A stretch of 64,000 nucleotides of DNA from Macrotrachela quadricornifera (Eukaryota; Rotifera; Eurotatoria; Philodinida; Philodinidae), in assembly GCA_022393335.1 (NCBI GenBank), contig JAJEKB010020933.1, positions 249,030 through 313,029 on the forward strand. The letters are read 5' to 3'. The notes under the pieces were generated by a model. It was not told where the DNA came from and did no database searches. It was given only the letters and a program-made list of their open reading frames with translations. Both the position numbers and the translations under genes were made by a program. Positions 59,565-64,000 of the stretch are shown here, piece by piece. Numbering within the stretch: position 1 is the first letter of the stretch; each line of letters begins with the position of its first letter.

Positions 59565-61685
59565 GCCAGTCCGTAACTGTAGACTGAACATCAATCGGGA
59601 CTAGTCACACAGCCCAACTGGGTATACATTTCAATGATCTTTAATTTATTGAATCATTGGTACTTTTCTTTGTGTTACTACACTACAATTCATTGTAATA
59701 AATTATATATCAGTTAAATATATATATTCGGTCGGAGTAAGTACCTAGTTCAACTGGTATCCAGTTAGCTGGCACTAAAGCATACCTAATTCAGAGATGC
59801 ATAATAATCTAATGAACAATTCTAAAGACTTCCTATACCTCCATTTCAATTTGAGATCAAATGCAATATTTTTGTATTAAATTAAGATTCAAATTAAATA
59901 TATCATTCTATGCCACTATCATGTGTATCATTAAATAGCTATGGCAAGTTGAAATAGCTACAAGATCTTTAAATAGCTGTAATCGAATTAAATAGCTATG
60001 ATAATGATAAATAGTTAGACTATTTAAATGATTCAACAAAATTATTTTCTAGCGCATTTATTGCTAATTATGTATAAAAAAAGAAACTATCTTTTCGAGA
60101 ATGAGTCTTTATAAATTTAAATTTTTTTATCGTTTCTTGTTTTATTTTTCTTTTTTGCTTTTATAAATATAAATAGTGCCCTATAAGATTAGACAACAAT
60201 ACAAATTTTTTCATAATTATAGTAGCGCTATTTGTACGTACGAAACTATGAATCATATTGTTCGTAAAGTTTGAGTTTTATTAATTAAAATTTAATGTTC
60301 AAATCAATCCTACAATACTAAATAATTTAAGCGATTTCTTTAAATCAATACTACCTGTTTGGTCTGACTCTTATTATACGCTTTTATAAACCATTTTACA
60401 CCACTATCTGAATTATAGTTATTTCACTGACATTTTGTCCATGATTATTATGGATCATTTACATCAATCTTTAGATGGACATTTGTATCATAGTTACGTA
60501 GTCGTTTACACCAAAAAAAATGATCACTTGTGCCATGTTACCGATAATGCCGGTTTCTAAACCCTATCCTTTCAGTCTAGGGAATATCCTATCGGTTGAG
60601 CATTGGTATAATTTTCAAAATTTAAAAAAAATAAAAATATGTTATTAGAACAATGAAATGGATAGAAAAATTGTCTCATTTCAACATGAGTTAATAAAAT
60701 TGAGATTTTTATGAATTTATTTGTATGATTGTGAAAAAAAGACGTAAATTTTATACATGTGCCATGTTTGTTTTATTCAATTAAAAGCTAGTGGACCAAT
60801 TTTTTATGTCAAGTAGATCGTCAAAAATATTTTTTTTGCTGCAAAACTCACAAAAGTAAATGAATTTCTTTTCATTTGTTAATTAGATACTTTCTATCTC
60901 GTTTACTATAAATGCTAAATATACAGTTCGTTTGTAAGCCGCGTAATCTAGAAGAAATCATATTTTTGATTTTCCTTCATTTAAACCTAAGAGCATATAT
61001 AATTCTACATATGCTAAACCAAATGAATTTTGTATCGAGTCAACGTTAAAAATATATTTATCAACTATTGAACGATTTCTATAACATATCCAATAGATAT
61101 TAATGAAGTATTTTTGTTATCATAATAATTTACTGGCAGTCAATCAGTTATTGAGTATATTTGAATATAGCTAAGCAGAAAAATTCTAGTACAATTTTAA
61201 AAATTAATTCGTTCACAAACAGACATTTTGATATCACCATGATAAATCATAAGATAACCGCTAGAAATTAATGCATCATTCATCAATGAATATTTCTTGT
61301 GATGAATTCACAAGAAAATTTTTAGTTTCGACATTGAAGAATAAGTCCATTTTCTATGTATTTTATATAGATTATTCTTACCAGAAACACATTTTCACAT
61401 GTTGTACTTATTAAGAAAAACGATCCGAATAAGAACAAATTCGATTACTCATAAGCTACTGCTAATTATTTAAATTTTTATTAAAATATTTAAGTAATTT
61501 TTACACCAATCGATGTTGCAGACATTTCTGCACTCAAAATGTGTAATTTTTAATTTTTATTATGAGAAATGACTTAATAAAAAGCAAATTGTGGACCACT
61601 CCAAAACACCTGTTTTTATTGAGAACTTTGATTGTGTACAAGAATAAACAATAGAAAAAGTCTAATTTTAAAATTCTAAAAAAAT
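59565..61685. other. gene-free stretch with a short tandem repeat
   Basis: At about 59930-60020 the word 'aaatagct(a/g)t' recurs about every 20-25 bp (five to six copies). No genes recognised in the rest. Confidence 0.45.
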
Positions 61686-61689
61686 AATG

Positions 61690-63566
61690 TCATAGATTTA
61701 CAATGATGCGATTTCTATCACGTTTAAATTTCCCATCAAAATATCTTTTAGTTCCATAACTAAACAAAATAGTAAAAATACAGTCAAAGGATATCATAAA
61801 AACCATAATTCAAAGCTTGTTTTACCTCCAGCGGACACCACCCACTGCAATATCTTTACAGCCTTGAACGAATCGACGAATATCCCGATCTAGTTTGTCG
61901 TCACCTGTTGGTAGAGGAATACGACGTTCAGCAGCATTGAACTCATTGTAAGCTTGATGGACAAGTTCAGCGACCCAGTCTATTGCTGTCTGTGGAGATA
62001 GATTATAATGATATACAAGAAGCGGAATCAAACTGTCAAGTTGATTGTCTCTCTATTGATATATCGAATAAAGATTCTTTCAGTCAATGTAACAAAATTT
62101 AAAACAACTTACCAATTCTTTGACAAAAGATGTCATGTCATTGATTCTAACAAAAAAAAATGATAGGGTTATATAAAAGTTGCTTCTTTTGAGCGTACGA
62201 ACATATAAGCTTACAATAAGACCAAATCATTTGTTAAAAACCGTATGGTTTGCAGTGCTTCATGCTTCATGATATCTTCAGGAATATCAAGTTCATATAC
62301 ATATCTAAAAGCGCGTACTATTCAAAATTAAGAAAAATAAAACGGAGAATATTAAAAACATACTCGATTAATGCAATATTGATAGTTGCACCATTACTTT
62401 CTCGGCGTGCTTCTAAGTATTGCTCAATTGTAGGAAAAGAATGATGACGAGTATCTTCTAACTGACACACTTTGTTGACAAAATTTTGTAGCGTGTATAG
62501 GATTCGTGCTCGAACATCTACGAAATAGGATTATAAATGAATATGGTCTAAGATGAAATAATTTCATTTATAGATATTAATTATCAGTCAATGTTTGGAT
62601 TTTGTGTATATTCTTATAGATGGTTACTTGAATGTTAGTTCTATAAAATTTCTCTTTTCTCAGTAATTTCCCCAAGCCCTTTGCTACCGTTTTACGTTTT
62701 CGTTGCTTTTGCAGCTGCCATATTTAGATAGTTGTAGAAAAGATCACTGTTTTCTATTTTAGTTGCTAAATTATTGTTTAAACTTATATGATGACAAAAT
62801 GTTAGAAAAATTCGAAAGATTAACTGCTTGACGATATACACAACAAAATTGAGGATCTTTTCGTATATGAACACCTCGGTCTATATATTGTACTTATGAC
62901 ATGTATCTATTAAAACTAACTTGAAGAGCAGCCACTTTGAATTCTGGAACCTATTTCATTGAAAGCTTCAACAATATCACATACAACAGGAGCATCACCA
63001 ACGAAAGGAGTTGGACCAAGACTATATGTGAGATAATCGTATGTCTGCTTTTGATATAATATTGTTCCTGCATCGTCATTTGTCAATGAACCGCAATCGA
63101 TCTCTAACAGATAAGACTAGCACTTAGATGTATCTAGTTAATATATTAAAAGCTTACCGTCATCCCACGCAAATATCTATCAATAATAAAATTATTTTAT
63201 TTTCAAATAAATAAAACAAGAAAAAAATACGTACCCATCCATGATAATATGCCATCGTAAAATATTGTTCTTTTTTAGCATCAGGATAAAAAGCAGCAGC
63301 AAGTTTTGCGAGATCTGCCTTGATGATATGCTTTTGTTTGTGTGGATCTTTGATCCAACTAGATAGTATGAATTAATGATTATTAATAGAAAGTATGTAA
63401 AGTTACAGATATACCTAAGCAATCAAGTATTCATTTGCGGATACATCCGTTTATATCCATTGTTTACTTTCGCATGCCAATTGGGAAGTAATGAATAAAT
63501 ATCAGGTATAATGATTTGAATGCCTTTGAACTTCTCGAGAAGTTCTGACAGATGTACTTCAGGCAT
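61690..63566 (-). CDS. class I terpene synthase, 9 exons, with an in-frame TGA in exon 1
   Basis: Exons 63566-63415, 63358-63235, 63176-63158 (19 bp), 63103-62921, 62517-62364, 62304-62215, 62146-62113, 62052-61826 and 61759-61690 join in consistent phase to 350 codons, the usual size of microbial class I sesquiterpene synthases. Seen: IIIPDIYSLLPNW near the N-terminus; the metal-binding D97-D98-E-I-D101 after FAW; R197, exactly 46 residues before the second metal motif, where the diphosphate sensor is expected; N243-D244-M-T-S247-F-V-K-E251; and the terminal W327-S-Y-G-T-K-R333-Y334. Such enzymes ionise prenyl diphosphates and cyclise them in the cytosol. Codon 48 (63423-63425) is TGA; the motif MNT*LLSW and related fungal N-x-W segments suggest Trp was there. 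A weaker donor at about 63444 would skip it. Start at 63566 is tentative; an open stretch runs upstream to an acceptor near 63613. Confidence 0.8.
62518..62920 (-). other. intron 4 of the terpene synthase, 403 bp
   Basis: It is far longer than the other introns of the gene (44-66 bp apart from the 58- and 56-bp ones near the start). It starts GTTAGT and ends TTTCGTAG. The short minus frame inside (62692-62874) is not needed for the protein. Confidence 0.6.
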
Positions 63567-63569
63567 TTC

Positions 63570-64000
63570 AAAAATTAAAGAATAAAAACTTGGATATGAA
63601 TGATCGTCTTTCTAAAATAAACAGAGATTATGTTACAGTAAAAGAATGAAATATTATTTATATCCAAGGATTTAGGATGTGATAGTATATCATCATGAAC
63701 TGATGTATGATATAAATATATGTAAATGAGTAAAATAGATCGAAATATATAGAAATAACCGTTAAAGTTAAAATAGTTTTTTTTTCTTCTTTGAATTATT
63801 TTAGTTTTAATCATTTCATTTATCTCCAACACATTTTCTGATGGTAACATACGCAAAGATGTTCCATGAGTTTTGAATTTTTTTTTCTATACTCATTTCT
63901 TCAACAAATCAAGCGAATAAAAAATGCAGGTCTGTAAAATGTTTTTTTTTTGATAAAGAAATGTTACTTTCAATATATGGCAAAATATTCGTATGACTTA
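63570..64000 (-). other. upstream of the terpene synthase; possible further 5' exon
   Basis: An acceptor-like TTTATTTTAG lies near 63613, from which the exon 1 frame is open. Candidate coding pieces (LPSENVLEINEMIKTKII) near 63800-63850 could be a leader exon, but no donor in the right phase was found. Confidence 0.3.

Noticed and set aside
63423..63425. TGA as a selenocysteine codon
   Set aside because: No SECIS-like hairpin was recognised near the 3' end, and the family has Trp, not Cys, at this place; a nonsense change is simpler.
1..64000. CRISPR arrays, operons, rRNA and tRNA genes
   Set aside because: No spacer-repeat pattern or bacterial gene order; no convincing cloverleaf or rRNA sequence found by eye. 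The short GT..AG introns are eukaryotic.

Overview
The window looks like nuclear DNA of a metazoan, most likely a bdelloid rotifer. It is very AT-rich and gene-poor, and its introns carry GT..AG signals and are mostly 45-90 bp. The gene families fit the group: a WWE plus arginine ADP-ribosyltransferase protein, an NHL-repeat fragment, a divergent rhodopsin-like receptor with DQY in place of DRY, MACPF-EGF proteins, proteins built of 11-residue amphipathic repeats, and genes of microbial character. This assignment is inference from gene content; no rRNA or mitochondrial marker is present.

Layout. 1-1.7 kb: decayed hAT (ZMYM1/DUF4371-type) transposase, minus strand. 3.3-15 kb: no intact gene; minisatellites (59-bp, 127-bp and about 120-bp units), foldback elements, and a strand-composition flip near 10.6 kb. 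15.3-16.3 kb: WWE-ART gene. 17-24.8 kb: more foldback elements. 24.9-25.6 kb: decayed secreted-protein gene. 30.3 kb: an 88-aa two-exon gene. 32.5-33.2 kb: a hAT C-terminal remnant followed by a decayed glycosyltransferase resembling the SenB family. 33.7-37.0 kb: two head-to-head MACPF-EGF genes sharing a 389-bp promoter region. 37.5-39 kb: two foldback elements. 39.4-40.4 kb: decayed P-loop GTPase. 41.0-41.3 kb: 77-aa 11-mer repeat protein. 42.9-44.5 kb: MITE, foldback and tandem repeats. 45.7 kb: secreted 243-aa protein. 47.7-48.1 kb: NHL pseudogene. 49.7-50.8 kb: two-exon GPCR. 53.1-54.1 kb: wax-synthase-like acyltransferase. 55-56 kb: nested foldback. 56.4-57.1 kb: secretory/membrane 11-mer repeat protein. 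57.8-59.6 kb: two palindromic elements. 61.7-63.6 kb: nine-exon class I terpene synthase.

The strongest discoveries are: (1) a spliced microbial-type class I terpene synthase with all catalytic motifs (DDEID, pyrophosphate-sensing Arg, NDxxSxxxE, C-terminal RY) but an in-frame TGA at a position where I expect a conserved Trp; (2) two unrelated proteins built of perfect 11-residue repeats of the LEA/synuclein kind, one with a signal peptide and three membrane spans; (3) a divergent MACPF-EGF pair differing in intron content; (4) about eighteen hairpin-forming inverted-repeat elements with mostly unrelated ends; (5) a cluster of RFX X-box-like sites inside one of these elements.

Nothing suggests that the genes form one operon-like pathway. 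They are separate units in a transposon-rich background. Exon coordinates were derived by eye from splice signals and reading phase, so a shift of one base is possible where noted.
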